From Photorhabdus australis DSM 17609 (lineage in GTDB: Bacteria; Pseudomonadota; Gammaproteobacteria; Enterobacterales; Enterobacteriaceae): a stretch of 44,182 nucleotides of DNA. A program made the position numbers and the translations under genes. Below, one piece after another: positions 9,393 through 21,380 of this stretch. Below the pieces are notes generated by a model. That model was not told the origin of the DNA, did no database searches, and worked only from the letters and a program-made list of their open reading frames with translations. The stretch is taken from assembly GCF_000711895.1 (NCBI RefSeq), contig NZ_JONO01000043.1, positions 1,273 through 45,454 of the forward strand, read 5' to 3'. Positions within the stretch are counted from its first letter, which is position 1; the number at the start of each line of letters is the position of its first letter.

Positions 9393-10724
9393 ATGGTGCA
9401 ATTTTATTCCCCTAACCGCCGAACAATCAATCGACATATCATCACAGTCACTGCGGATAATCTGGATGCTCAGGGACAGGGCGTGGCTCGTCATCAAGGT
9501 AAAACCATTTTTGTCGCTGGGTTGTTGCCCGGCGAACAGGCACAGGTCCAACTAACCGAAGAGAAACGTCAGTTTGCAAAAGCAAAGCTGATCAAGCGTC
9601 TTTCTGACAGTCAATATCGTGTAAGTCCCCGTTGTCCGCATTTTGGCGTATGTGGTGGTTGTCAGCAACAACATGTTGCGCCTGATTTGCAACGTGAAAG
9701 CAAAGCCAGTGTTCTGGAACATCTTATCCGGCGGGAAACCGGTGTCACCGTCTCCGCTAAACCCGTGATTCTCAGCCCTGAATATGGCTATCGGCGCCGG
9801 GCAAGACTTGGCCTACAGTATCAAATGAAACAACGTCAACTGGTGATGGGCTTTCGGCAAAATCAATCCAATGAAATTGTTGCTGTAAAAAGATGCCCGG
9901 TTTTGCAGCCGGAATTGGAACAGTTATTGCTGCCATTATCTCAATGCCTGAGTAATTTGAAAGCAGCCAAACGGTTGGGGCATGTGGAGCTGGTGCTGGC
10001 AAATAATGGGCCATTGATGATATTGCGTCACCTTGATCCCTTGAAAGGGGAAGATAAAGAGAAATTATGCACGTTTGCGGTGCAACATCATGTCGCTGTT
10101 TATCTGATGGCAAATGAGACCACACTTGAGCCACTTAATAGACCGGAGGAACCTTGGTATCAGGTAGACGGATTGAAACTGGTGTTTAGCCCCAGAGATT
10201 TTATTCAGGTTAATGATACGGTCAATCAGCAAATGGTAGCCCAGGCGATGGAGTGGCTCGATTTACAACCCAATGACAGAGTCCTTGACCTGTTCTGTGG
10301 TATGGGGAATTTCACCTTACCTATTGCGCGGAAAGTACAGGCTGTGGTCGGAGTGGAAGGGGTTGCCACGCTAGTAGCTAATGGGCAATATAATGCCAGA
10401 TTAAATAATTTGGATAACATATCTTTCTATCATGAAAATTTGGAAGCTAACATACATCAGCAGCCTTGGGCGAAGCTGGGATTTAACAAGGTCTTATTAG
10501 ATCCGGCGCGTGCGGGTGCAGCAGGAGTAATGTCACACATCGTCAAGCTAGCCCCTGAAAAAGTGGTTTATGTCTCTTGTAATCCAACAACATTGGCGCG
10601 GGACAGTAAGACGCTGCTTGAGGCTGGCTATCATATTATCAGTGTGCGGATGTTGGATATGTTTCCGCATACAGGTCATTTGGAGTCAATGGCGCTATTT
10701 AGCCGTATGGATTGTGGCGGGTAG
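9393..10724 (+). CDS. rlmD: 23S rRNA (uracil-1939-C5)-methyltransferase
   Basis: A 443-residue SAM-dependent methyltransferase (formerly RumA) that makes m5U1939 in 23S rRNA. An N-terminal TRAM domain (about 15-75) is followed by an Fe-S site ([14 protein letters not shown] plus the later KRCPVL Cys), the SAM motif [12 protein letters not shown], and the catalytic Cys in [11 protein letters not shown] near the C-terminus. Start ATG 9393 gives [11 protein letters not shown], aligned with E. coli MAQFYSAKRRT. About 10 residues longer than E. coli, mainly in the [12 protein letters not shown] region. It precedes relA by 26 bases and probably shares its transcript. Confidence 0.96.
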   Translation: MVQFYSPNRRTINRHIITVTADNLDAQGQGVARHQGKTIFVAGLLPGEQAQVQLTEEKRQFAKAKLIKRLSDSQYRVSPRCPHFGVCGGCQQQHVAPDLQRESKASVLEHLIRRETGVTVSAKPVILSPEYGYRRRARLGLQYQMKQRQLVMGFRQNQSNEIVAVKRCPVLQPELEQLLLPLSQCLSNLKAAKRLGHVELVLANNGPLMILRHLDPLKGEDKEKLCTFAVQHHVAVYLMANETTLEPLNRPEEPWYQVDGLKLVFSPRDFIQVNDTVNQQMVAQAMEWLDLQPNDRVLDLFCGMGNFTLPIARKVQAVVGVEGVATLVANGQYNARLNNLDNISFYHENLEANIHQQPWAKLGFNKVLLDPARAGAAGVMSHIVKLAPEKVVYVSCNPTTLARDSKTLLEAGYHIISVRMLDMFPHTGHLESMALFSRMDCGG

Positions 10725-10750
10725 TTGCTATGAAGTAGTCAGGAGAGATT

Positions 10751-12982
10751 ATGGTTGCGATAAGAAGTGCTCATTTAACCCCTGCGGGAGAATTTGCAGT
10801 ACATAACTGGATCGCGAGTTTAAGTATCGTGAATCCTCAATTGAGTGAGAAATTAGCCGAGACCTGGCGTTATTGTTACGAAAAAGCGCAAAATCATCCT
10901 GATTCAGAACTTCTATTATGGCGTGGCGTAGAAATGGTCGAGATCCTTTCCACGCTGAGTATGGACAATGACAGTATGCGCGCTGCGTTACTGTTTCCAT
11001 TGGTTGATGCCAAATTACTCGATGGGGAAACGGTCACAGCAGCGTTTGGTGGTGCGATTACCAATCTGGTGAAAGGCGTCATGGAAATGGATGCTATTCG
11101 TCAGTTGAAAGCCACTCATAACGATTCAACCTGCTCTGTGCAGGTTGATAATGTCCGTCGCATGTTATTGGCCATGGTGGAAGATTTTCGCTGTGTTGTT
11201 ATCAAACTGGCGGAGCGGATTGCGCATCTGCGGGAAGTCAAAGAAGCGGCTGAAGATGAACGGGTATTGGTTGCTAAAGAGTGTTCCAATATTTATGCGC
11301 CATTAGCTAATCGTCTGGGAATTGGTCAACTCAAATGGGAACTTGAGGATTACTGCTTCCGTTATCTCCATCCTGATGAATACAAAAAAATTGCCACTCT
11401 ATTGCATGAGCGTCGAATTGATCGTGAGCAGTATATTGATCACTTTGTCAGTACATTACGTAAATATATGCTCAAAGAAAACGTAACGACTGAGATATAC
11501 GGGCGTCCTAAACATATCTACAGCATCTGGCGCAAGATGCAAAAAAAATCACTGGCATTTGATGAGCTGTTTGATGTTCGGGCGGTGCGGATTGTGGTTG
11601 AACGTTTACAGGATTGTTACGCGGCTCTGGGAATAGTACATACTCACTATCGCCATTTGCCGGATGAATTCGATGATTATGTTGCCAACCCAAAACCCAA
11701 TGGTTACCAGTCTATCCATACAGTCGTGCTTGGGCCGGGTGGTAAGACACTGGAAATTCAGATTCGTACCCGTCAGATGCATGAAGATGCTGAATTAGGG
11801 ATTGCTGCCCATTGGAAATATAAAGAGGGAGCAACAGCGGTTAATCGTGCGGGATATGAAGGGCGTATTGCATGGCTGCGTAAACTGATCGCATGGCAGG
11901 AAGAGATGGCAGATTCTGGCGAAATGCTGGATGAGGTTCGCAGCCAGGTGTTTGATGATCGAGTATACGTATTTACGCCTAAAGGGGATGTTATTGATCT
12001 GCCTGCGGGCTCTACGCCACTGGATTTTGCTTACCATATTCACAGTGATGTGGGGCATCGTTGTATCGGGGCAAAAATTGGTGGCCGTATTGTGCCATTC
12101 AGCTACCAGTTGCAGATGGGCGATCAGATTGACATCATCACGCAAAAACAGCCAAACCCAAGCCGCGATTGGCTGAACCCAAACCTGGGATATGTCACGA
12201 CAAGCCGTGGCCGGGCGAAAATCCATAACTGGTTCCGCAAACAGGATCGAGATAAGAACATCATTGCGGGGCGTCAGATGTTGGATAACGAACTGACACA
12301 TTTGGGGATTAGTCTAAAAGAAGCCGAAAAGCTACTCATTGCCCGTTATAACGTCCACACACTTGATGAAGTCTTGGCAGGAATTGGCGTTGGTGATATT
12401 CGTATCAACCAGTTGATTAACTTCTTGCAAAGTAAATTTAATAAGACGACTGCAGAAGATGCAGATCGGGAAGCGCTTCGTAATTTGGAAAGTAAACCTC
12501 ATGTACAGCGTAGTTCTGCTAAAGACAATGGGCGGATTGTGGTAGAAGGTGTGGGTAATTTAATGCATCACATAGCGCGTTGCTGTCAGCCAATTCCGGG
12601 GGATGAGATTGTTGGTTTTATTACCCGTGGGAGGGGAATATCGATCCACTGGGTTGACTGTGAACAACTGGCAGAATTGCAGGCAAATGCGCCTGAAAGG
12701 GTAGTGGATGCGGTTTGGGGAGAACATTATTCCAGTGGTTACTCATTGATTGTGCGTGTTGTTGCGAACGATCGCAGTGGATTACTGCGTGATATCACCA
12801 CGATTTTAGCGAATGAAAAGGTCAACGTGCTTGGGGTGAGCAGCCGTAGTGATGTAAAACAGCAGATTGCTACCATTGATATGAAAATTGAGATTTATAA
12901 CCTGCAAGTACTGGCACGGATACTGACGAAAATCAATCAGTTACCAGATGTCATTGAAGCCAAACGTCTTCATGGCAACTGA
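10751..12982 (+). CDS. relA: GTP pyrophosphokinase RelA ((p)ppGpp synthetase I)
   Basis: A 743-residue ribosome-associated enzyme that makes (p)ppGpp when uncharged tRNA enters the A site. Order: inactive hydrolase domain about 30-200 (the HD pair is replaced, reading LLFPLVDAK), synthetase about 240-390 (YGRPKHIYSIWRKMQKK; PNGYQSIHTVV), TGS about 405-465 (VYVFTPKGDVIDLPAGSTPLDFAY), helical and zinc-finger-like part with CCQPIPGDEIVGFITRGRG, and ACT about 665-740. Length equals E. coli (744). Start ATG 10751 is preceded by AGGAGAG. Degenerate HD implies synthesis without hydrolysis, as in other gammaproteobacterial RelA. Confidence 0.97.
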   Translation: MVAIRSAHLTPAGEFAVHNWIASLSIVNPQLSEKLAETWRYCYEKAQNHPDSELLLWRGVEMVEILSTLSMDNDSMRAALLFPLVDAKLLDGETVTAAFGGAITNLVKGVMEMDAIRQLKATHNDSTCSVQVDNVRRMLLAMVEDFRCVVIKLAERIAHLREVKEAAEDERVLVAKECSNIYAPLANRLGIGQLKWELEDYCFRYLHPDEYKKIATLLHERRIDREQYIDHFVSTLRKYMLKENVTTEIYGRPKHIYSIWRKMQKKSLAFDELFDVRAVRIVVERLQDCYAALGIVHTHYRHLPDEFDDYVANPKPNGYQSIHTVVLGPGGKTLEIQIRTRQMHEDAELGIAAHWKYKEGATAVNRAGYEGRIAWLRKLIAWQEEMADSGEMLDEVRSQVFDDRVYVFTPKGDVIDLPAGSTPLDFAYHIHSDVGHRCIGAKIGGRIVPFSYQLQMGDQIDIITQKQPNPSRDWLNPNLGYVTTSRGRAKIHNWFRKQDRDKNIIAGRQMLDNELTHLGISLKEAEKLLIARYNVHTLDEVLAGIGVGDIRINQLINFLQSKFNKTTAEDADREALRNLESKPHVQRSSAKDNGRIVVEGVGNLMHHIARCCQPIPGDEIVGFITRGRGISIHWVDCEQLAELQANAPERVVDAVWGEHYSSGYSLIVRVVANDRSGLLRDITTILANEKVNVLGVSSRSDVKQQIATIDMKIEIYNLQVLARILTKINQLPDVIEAKRLHGN

Positions 12983-13017
12983 CCGCAGGGAAATTGGGAT
13001 AAAAAATGAAATCATCT

Positions 13018-13053
13018 GCCAACAAAGAGGCAACTTGAAAGATGACGGGTATA
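13018..13053. repeat. ERIC end fragment overlapping the start of mazG
   Basis: GCCAACAAAGAGGCAACTTG then AAAGATGACGGGTATA, identical in sense to the right end of the full ERIC copies. The ATG inside it (13042) is the mazG start codon. Confidence 0.85.
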
Positions 13054-13821
13054 AAACGGTTATTAGAGATTATGGCGCAGTTGCGCCATCCTCAACAGGG
13101 ATGCCCCTGGGACAAACAACAGACATTTAAAACTATCGCACCTTATACATTAGAAGAGACTTATGAAGTCATTGATGCCATTGAGCGTGGTGATTTTTCT
13201 GATCTAAAAGAGGAATTGGGCGATCTGTTATTTCAGGTGGTGTTCTATGCTGAAATGGGCAAAGAGCAACAATTGTTTGATTTTAATGATATCTGCGATG
13301 CGATTAGCGATAAACTGGAGCGCCGCCATCCACATATTTTCGGTCATCAGCAGGATATCAGCGGTGATGTGGCTATCGGTGGTTGGGAAAAACATAAGGC
13401 GCAGGAAAGAGCGCAAAAAGATCTCCATTCGGTGCTTGATGACATTCCGGCAAGTCTGCCTGCGTTGATGAAAGCGTATAAAATACAGAAACGTTGTGCC
13501 GCGGTTGGTTTTGACTGGGATACTTTGGGGCCGGTGCTGGACAAAGTTTACGAAGAGATCGACGAAGTGATGGATGAAGCTCATCAGGCGGTGGTTGATG
13601 AACAACATCTGGAAGAAGAGATTGGTGATTTACTGTTTGCCGTTGTGAACTTGTCACGTCATTTGGGGTACAAACCTGAACTTGCATTGCAGAAAGCATG
13701 TAATAAGTTTGGCAGTCGTTTCAGAGAAGTGGAAAAGCTGATTCTGGGCAAAGGCCATACGTTGGAAACGGCGACACTGGAAGAAATGGAACAAATGTGG
13801 CAGCAGGTTAAGAAACAGTAA
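13042..13821 (+). CDS. mazG: Nucleoside triphosphate pyrophosphohydrolase MazG
   Basis: A 259-residue cytosolic all-alpha NTP pyrophosphatase that converts NTPs to NMP plus pyrophosphate and moderates ppGpp-linked responses. Two MazG repeats are visible: residues about 1-125 (GCPWDKQQTF, LEETYEVIDAI, EELGDLLFQVVFYAEM) and about 135-259 (VYEEIDEVMDEA, EEEIGDLLFAVVNLSRHLG). Start ATG 13042 aligns with the E. coli start, but it and the next three codons (Met-Thr-Gly-Ile) lie in an ERIC fragment. The only ribosome-site candidate, AGAGG at 13026-13030, is also repeat-derived and sits 11 bases away, rather far. It follows relA by 59 bases. Confidence 0.95.
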   Translation: MTGIKRLLEIMAQLRHPQQGCPWDKQQTFKTIAPYTLEETYEVIDAIERGDFSDLKEELGDLLFQVVFYAEMGKEQQLFDFNDICDAISDKLERRHPHIFGHQQDISGDVAIGGWEKHKAQERAQKDLHSVLDDIPASLPALMKAYKIQKRCAAVGFDWDTLGPVLDKVYEEIDEVMDEAHQAVVDEQHLEEEIGDLLFAVVNLSRHLGYKPELALQKACNKFGSRFREVEKLILGKGHTLETATLEEMEQMWQQVKKQ

Positions 13822-13873
13822 TCGGAAATAATAGTCTGAAAACTGGAATTTTTATTTTTTTAGAGGAAAATTT

Positions 13874-14367
13874 ATGTTGAATAAATTTTCCTGAGCTTTG
13901 TTTGAAAAAGAATTAAATATTTCTCAATTGGCTATTCTATTATTTAATGATGAATGTCTTTCTCGTTTTTCCAATGATAAGTTTTTTCAAAAAAGAATAT
14001 TTTCAAGAATAGAAGATAGAGTTGGAATATCGTTTTCACCATTACTCAATAATTTTAAATGTACGGAAGAGGTTTACTCAATGCTTATGGATATTAATAT
14101 ATTTATACATCAAAAGGAAAATCAATACCGATTGAGTTTAAGGGAAAATCAATGTATTGTGTTTATACCCGTCATCTTTCAAGTTGCCTCTTTGTTGGCT
14201 GCACTCACTCACCCCGGTCACATAGTTAGCTATGCTCCCGGGGATTCGCTCCCTTGCCGTCGCGACGCATCTTGAAATCCATAGGGTATAGTCATTATTT
14301 GTATTTACATTCCAGGACGAAATTTCCGAAAGACTCACAAAGGACGTTGTTTAGATTTTGGTTTTAG
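13874..14367 (+). pseudogene. Broken small gene of unknown function, disrupted by a TGA and by an ERIC
   Basis: AGAGG then ATG 13874 opens MLNKFS, but codon 7 is TGA. The same frame continues as ALFEKELNISQLAILLFNDE and about 75 more residues up to an ERIC at 14164-14290. Removing the ERIC plus one TA joins the frame to SHYLYLHSRTKFPKDSQR and on to TAG at 14365-14367, just before the next gene. The ancestral product would be about 122 residues, hydrophilic, with no signal peptide and no family I recognise. It is AT-rich, like the ABC pair behind it, and was probably the first gene of that operon. A TTG restart at 13898 would still run into the ERIC. Confidence 0.6.
14164..14290. repeat. Full-length ERIC element (127 bp) inside a broken gene
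   Basis: TATACCC to GGGTATA with central CACCCCGGTCACATAG ... CTATGCTCCCGGGG. Flanking TA pairs and the reading frame on both sides fit insertion at a single TA. Confidence 0.92.
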
Positions 14368-14375
14368 AGGGTTGT

Positions 14376-15503
14376 ATGAATTTAATAATGGCTGATGCAT
14401 TGGAATATAAAGGCAGGATAAAAAAATTTGCGTCCGGGAACAAGAATGTCATTATATTTCTTTGTTTCTTATTACTTCCGGCAAAAGCCAGTGGTGTAAT
14501 TGAGTTCTTAATTATCTTGTCTTCGAATATTGTTACTCCAGAGAACTACATCAAATCGTTTTATTTCTCTTCCATATCCTTAATAATCTATGTGTTATTT
14601 TATTTGGTTAATATAAGGTTTTTTCCCACGGCAAGAAAAAATTCAATCGTTGTTTCTTTGGTAGATAAAAAAACATTGTTTCTTTGTAGTATCATTTTTT
14701 TCATTTATAGTGCTTTCCCGATGATTATTTTCTTTTCTTTAGGTTTTTTTTCTGGAAATGCTAATTCTTTATATTATTTTTCATCTGTGTTGTTTTTGAT
14801 TGTTTCTTTTGCTGTAATTGGATTTTGCTTGTTTGAGTTAAATTTATTATGTTTTATTTTGGTTGCTGCATTATTTATTTTTTCTGCATCATTGAGAAAT
14901 GGAGTATTGTATAATTTTATTTTTACATTGGCTATTTTATTAATAGCGTTTAGATTATATTTAAATCCTGTGTCATTTTACTCAACTAATCAAAATAAGA
15001 AGTTGTTTTCATCAGGATTATTTTTATCACCTTATATTGTAAATCTACGATATCATTTTCATAAAAATAAAATATCGTCATTTATTATGTTATTATCTGT
15101 TCTGATTTTATATATATTATGTGAAAGTGCATTTTCTCAAATTCCAGCCAAAGCTGATTATATATTATTAATATATTTCAGTGTTGTTATCTATATATGC
15201 ATGTTATTGTTTTATAATCTCTCATATATTGAAATAAGTCGCCTTTCATATTTATCCAATTTTTTGTCTATGCGAAAAATTTCACTTTATAATTATTTGG
15301 TTTCTTTGTTTTTATTTTCTATTTTAATTTCTGCTTTTTGTTTTTTTGTGGTCAAATCATTTCCTGTTATTATGTTTATATCCTATGTTTTTCTTTCAGT
15401 TATTCTCTCATTTATTTCTTTATTGAGAACTCAGTATACGAAACTTATTATTCTTTGTATTATTGTCTCTTTTACATACTTTTTTGGGGTTATTTATGCT
15501 TGA
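14376..15503 (+). CDS. Putative ABC-2-type permease
   Basis: About 375 residues, very hydrophobic, with roughly ten predicted membrane helices and no large soluble domain. It is very AT-rich and rich in Phe, Ile and Leu, unlike the core genes on either side. I recognise no specific family. The role is inferred from the overlapping ATPase gene: together they resemble an exporter of the kind that gives self-protection or exports a small molecule. Chosen start ATG 14376, 4 bases after AGAGGG (14366-14371); ATG 14388 is also possible. A TTG further upstream at 14358 is less likely. Its upstream partner gene is broken, so the system may be decaying. Confidence 0.6.
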   Translation: MNLIMADALEYKGRIKKFASGNKNVIIFLCFLLLPAKASGVIEFLIILSSNIVTPENYIKSFYFSSISLIIYVLFYLVNIRFFPTARKNSIVVSLVDKKTLFLCSIIFFIYSAFPMIIFFSLGFFSGNANSLYYFSSVLFLIVSFAVIGFCLFELNLLCFILVAALFIFSASLRNGVLYNFIFTLAILLIAFRLYLNPVSFYSTNQNKKLFSSGLFLSPYIVNLRYHFHKNKISSFIMLLSVLILYILCESAFSQIPAKADYILLIYFSVVIYICMLLFYNLSYIEISRLSYLSNFLSMRKISLYNYLVSLFLFSILISAFCFFVVKSFPVIMFISYVFLSVILSFISLLRTQYTKLIILCIIVSFTYFFGVIYA

Positions 15504-16098
15504 AGTTGTTGGATTGGAAGTGGTTATTAATGATAAGACTATTCTTTCAGGAAGCAATTGTAATTTTCATGTTGGGTTAAACCGTGTTGCCGGAGTTAAT
15601 GGAGTGGGTAAAACGACTTTTCTTTCAAGTATTGCGGGTATGAACAAGGTTAAAAAAGGAATGGTTAACTTGATAAAAAAGGAGAAAAAATATCGATTTA
15701 GTTTGCAGAAACATGGTTTTTACGTCTCAGACAATATTGATTTTTATAACTTTATTACTGGGATGGATGTGATAAAGCTATGCAAACGTTATAGGAAAAA
15801 TAATCTAAGACATCAATTAGACTACTATTTAAATGGTTTTGGCATATCTAAATATTCTGGTATTGAATATGGGCAAATGTCACTTGGCACAAAAAAGAAA
15901 TTCTTATTGACCTCTGCTTTTATTACGGATGCAGATGTTTATATTTTTGACGAACCAACAAATGGCCTTGACTCAGATTCTATAACATTTTTAATAGAAT
16001 TGATGATTTCTCTTGCAGAAGAGAAAATTGTTATTTTTAGCTCACATGATGACAGCTTTTTGCAGGGATTAAACTTCACCACCTATGAAATAAAATAA
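15496..16098 (+). CDS. ABC transporter ATP-binding protein
   Basis: A 200-residue single-domain ATPase. Walker A GVNGVGKTTFLSS (about residues 34-46), a signature-like YGQMSLGTKKK (about 135-145), Walker B ADVYIFDEPTNGLDSDS and the switch His in FSSHDD are all present. The signature is SLGTK rather than the usual SGGQ, as in some CcmA-like bacteriocin or antibiotic exporters. ATG 15496 overlaps the end of the permease gene by 8 bases, indicating translational coupling. It would energise that permease at the inner membrane. Substrate unknown. Confidence 0.85.
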   Translation: MLEVVGLEVVINDKTILSGSNCNFHVGLNRVAGVNGVGKTTFLSSIAGMNKVKKGMVNLIKKEKKYRFSLQKHGFYVSDNIDFYNFITGMDVIKLCKRYRKNNLRHQLDYYLNGFGISKYSGIEYGQMSLGTKKKFLLTSAFITDADVYIFDEPTNGLDSDSITFLIELMISLAEEKIVIFSSHDDSFLQGLNFTTYEIK

Positions 16099-16139
16099 TA
16101 CAGCATGGGGAATAAAATATCCTGATTAGTAAGAATATA

Positions 16140-16172
16140 GCGTTGTCCGAATGTAAAAACATAAAACAACGC
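16140..16172. terminator. Hairpin between convergent ABC ATPase and Imm52 genes
   Basis: GCGTTGT (16140-16146) pairs with ACAACGC (16166-16172), with an inner ATGT/ACAT pair around AAAA. No long T run is present on the plus strand, so its strength as a terminator is uncertain. Confidence 0.45.
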
Positions 16173-16180
16173 AATTGCCG

Positions 16181-16903
16181 TTAAACCTCAGTAATTAATG
16201 GCAGTAATCCCAAATTCAATAACTGAATTTCAATATCATTGGCTTTATCAATATCATCCTGATTTTCACCGTCAAAAATGCCTTGTTTGGTGATAATTAA
16301 TGTCCCCAATTGTTCTTTAGCATTGGTAATAGGCAAGATTTCAGCTGCCATTGGTAATAATGCGGGATCTATAACAAAGGGTAAATAAATCATCCACCCA
16401 GCACTTAACCTGTCGGGGAATACCTGATTTTTCTTCAAGGTATAACCGTTAGTTTCTACCATAATGTAGGGAGCATTACGGCTGAGAACTAAAAAGGTAA
16501 TAAAATCAATCAACCGTGAAAACTGAAAATCTTTTTCGTTAATATTGAGATCTATTCTTATTTTGGTTTGTCCTAACCTGTCACTACGGTAGTTTCTGTA
16601 GGATATAGAACAGGCAAGGTCATCAATTTCACCATCCCAGATTTTCTGGACAATAAAAGGTGGTATTTCCTTATAGTCATTCTCAAATGCCTCTATTACC
16701 TTTTTCGTTGCCCCTTGTTCATCAAAGGCAGTGTGTTCTAATGCCTGCTTACGGGAGTGTCCGGGAAGAAACCAAATCTTGTGATATCCAAAGAATAGAT
16801 CAATCTGTTGCGTTATCTTATACAAATCAGTGAGTGCCATTTGTGGAATCAACGATTCTTTCCAGTCAAAATACAGTTCTATTTCCAGTGATAAAATAGC
16901 CAT
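16181..16903 (-). CDS. Imm52-family immunity protein
   Basis: A 240-residue cytosolic protein without signal peptide. The pattern EIELYFDWKESL near the start, FLPGHSRKQAL, and ISYRNYRSDRLGQTKIRIDL agrees with my memory of the Imm52 family, which is often coded next to Tox-REase-5 nuclease toxins, and that is the context here. It begins 12 bases after the putative toxin's stop (ATG 16903, AGGTAATAA upstream). Expected role: bind and block the nuclease made by the cell itself or delivered by sister cells. The pairing, more than the sequence, carries the call. Confidence 0.7.
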   Translation of the reverse strand: MAILSLEIELYFDWKESLIPQMALTDLYKITQQIDLFFGYHKIWFLPGHSRKQALEHTAFDEQGATKKVIEAFENDYKEIPPFIVQKIWDGEIDDLACSISYRNYRSDRLGQTKIRIDLNINEKDFQFSRLIDFITFLVLSRNAPYIMVETNGYTLKKNQVFPDRLSAGWMIYLPFVIDPALLPMAAEILPITNAKEQLGTLIITKQGIFDGENQDDIDKANDIEIQLLNLGLLPLITEV

Positions 16904-16915
16904 TTATTACCTCGT

Positions 16916-17524
16916 CTATCCAATTAAAGGGGTGTGAAATACTTTAACGTTGGGATGCCCAGAGAATTCTTTCGAATAGTAAGTTGCACTCATAGGTTCC
17001 ATAAAATGCCAGTGGGAGCGTGGAATGCTATTCAATGAGGTACATACTTCTTGTTGTCTACTAGCTTGCTTTATCATGGAGTTATCTCCCGTCCACCATT
17101 CCATTGGCTTTCCATTCCTAAAAAACTGATCATACTTAGCTTTAGATTCCAGAAACAGGCAGGCTTTTGGTCGCCAGCCATCAAAACTGACCCCCAGACA
17201 TTCCCATACTTGTATGAGTTTTGCGTCCGGTTTGTAAACGGTTTTGGCTATCTGGAGTTGATAATCAAGGGTAACCTGTGAATATGAACGGGTGCTTTCC
17301 CAACTGGGACTCACTTTCTCAATGGCGGGGCAAGCCTTGCATTCTTCCCTTGTTGTACTGATCACATCCGTTCGGGCTTCCTCTTGCTCTTTTTCATCAT
17401 CCTTGTCTTTTGTCATTTCCGTAACGCCGAGGCCAACACCAACGCCAACCAATATGCCCGTAAGGGCTGATGCTGCATATTCAGCGGCAGTCAGAGCGAC
17501 CGGAACTACCAGAGGTAAAGGCAT
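16916..17524 (-). CDS. Tox-REase-5 nuclease toxin, likely T6SS effector
   Basis: 202 residues. The N-terminus (about 1-38) is a Gly/Ala/Val-rich hydrophobic segment, followed by a charged KDKDDEKEQEEA linker. The C-terminal domain carries CKAC, then GVSFDGWRPK and FLESKAKYDQFF, then PRSHWHFMEP. Asp115, Glu126 and Lys128 form the D...ExK pattern of restriction-endonuclease-fold nucleases; the whole layout matches Tox-REase-5. Family members are DNA-cleaving effectors of type VI secretion; no VgrG, Hcp or PAAR gene is in the window, so this would be an orphan module. ATG 17524 follows AGGAG. It sits between a small unknown gene and Imm52. Confidence 0.75.
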   Translation of the reverse strand: MPLPLVVPVALTAAEYAASALTGILVGVGVGLGVTEMTKDKDDEKEQEEARTDVISTTREECKACPAIEKVSPSWESTRSYSQVTLDYQLQIAKTVYKPDAKLIQVWECLGVSFDGWRPKACLFLESKAKYDQFFRNGKPMEWWTGDNSMIKQASRQQEVCTSLNSIPRSHWHFMEPMSATYYSKEFSGHPNVKVFHTPLIG

Positions 17525-17525
17525 G

Positions 17526-17873
17526 TTAATTTCTCCTTTTCAACAAGTTATCTATTATTCTCAAGATATCTTTGTATTGTTGTTCCGGGTTTTCCCCTGC
17601 TTCAAGGGCATTTTTGATTTCTGGTACACCGTGGAAGTTACGATTAAATGCTGTTAAATAAAGGTATGAGTTAATCAGCTTTTTATCTTTAAAGCCCAAG
17701 TCTTCGATTAAATACCGATAGGCTTCTTTAAGTCGCTTATGCAAATTTTTCTCATCCTCATGCACAACCAAGTCGGCATGTTCTGACAAAATGCATTGCC
17801 TGATTTTTTCAATATAAGTATCGTCCTCTATATCAATGATTTTATCGAATTGTTCCTGAGTCAGTATAATCAT
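17526..17873 (-). CDS. Small helical protein upstream of the Tox-REase-5 toxin
   Basis: 115 residues, mostly charged and probably all-helical; no signal peptide or membrane segment. It begins MIILTQEQFDKIIDI and ends with LRIIDNLLKRRN. ATG 17873 follows AAGGGG at good spacing, and only one base separates its stop from the toxin start, so the three genes form one operon. I do not recognise the family. By position a chaperone or adaptor for loading the toxin is plausible, but that is inference. Confidence 0.6.
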   Translation of the reverse strand: MIILTQEQFDKIIDIEDDTYIEKIRQCILSEHADLVVHEDEKNLHKRLKEAYRYLIEDLGFKDKKLINSYLYLTAFNRNFHGVPEIKNALEAGENPEQQYKDILRIIDNLLKRRN

Positions 17874-19966
<2,093 letters not shown>

Positions 19967-19973
19967 GATGTGC

Positions 19974-20008
19974 AGTAAGTGGCAGTCTGAAATGTTCTGC
20001 CACTTACT
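19974..20008. promoter_or_regulatory. Perfect 12-bp hairpin between pyrG and eno
   Basis: AGTAAGTGGCAG (19974-19985), an 11-base loop and CTGCCACTTACT (19997-20008). No T run follows, so it is unlikely to be a simple terminator; an RNA stability or processing element in a pyrG-eno transcript is possible. Confidence 0.5.
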
Positions 20009-20011
20009 TGA

Positions 20012-21340
<1,329 letters not shown>

Positions 21341-21360
21341 TCGAGCCAGTAATTAAGTAT

Positions 21361-21380
21361 AGGAGGGGTAAAACCCTCCT
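21361..21380 (+). terminator. Terminator after eno
   Basis: AGGAGGG / CCCTCCT stem with a short GTAAAA loop, 20 bases after the eno stop, followed by TAAATATTTT. Confidence 0.7.

Noticed and set aside
13892-13894. In-frame TGA as a selenocysteine codon
   Set aside because: No SECIS-like hairpin directly after it and the gene is also interrupted by an ERIC, so a decaying gene is simpler.
17051-17657. Plus-strand ORFs opposite the Tox-REase-5 operon
   Set aside because: Shadows of the minus-strand genes with no ribosome sites or family features.
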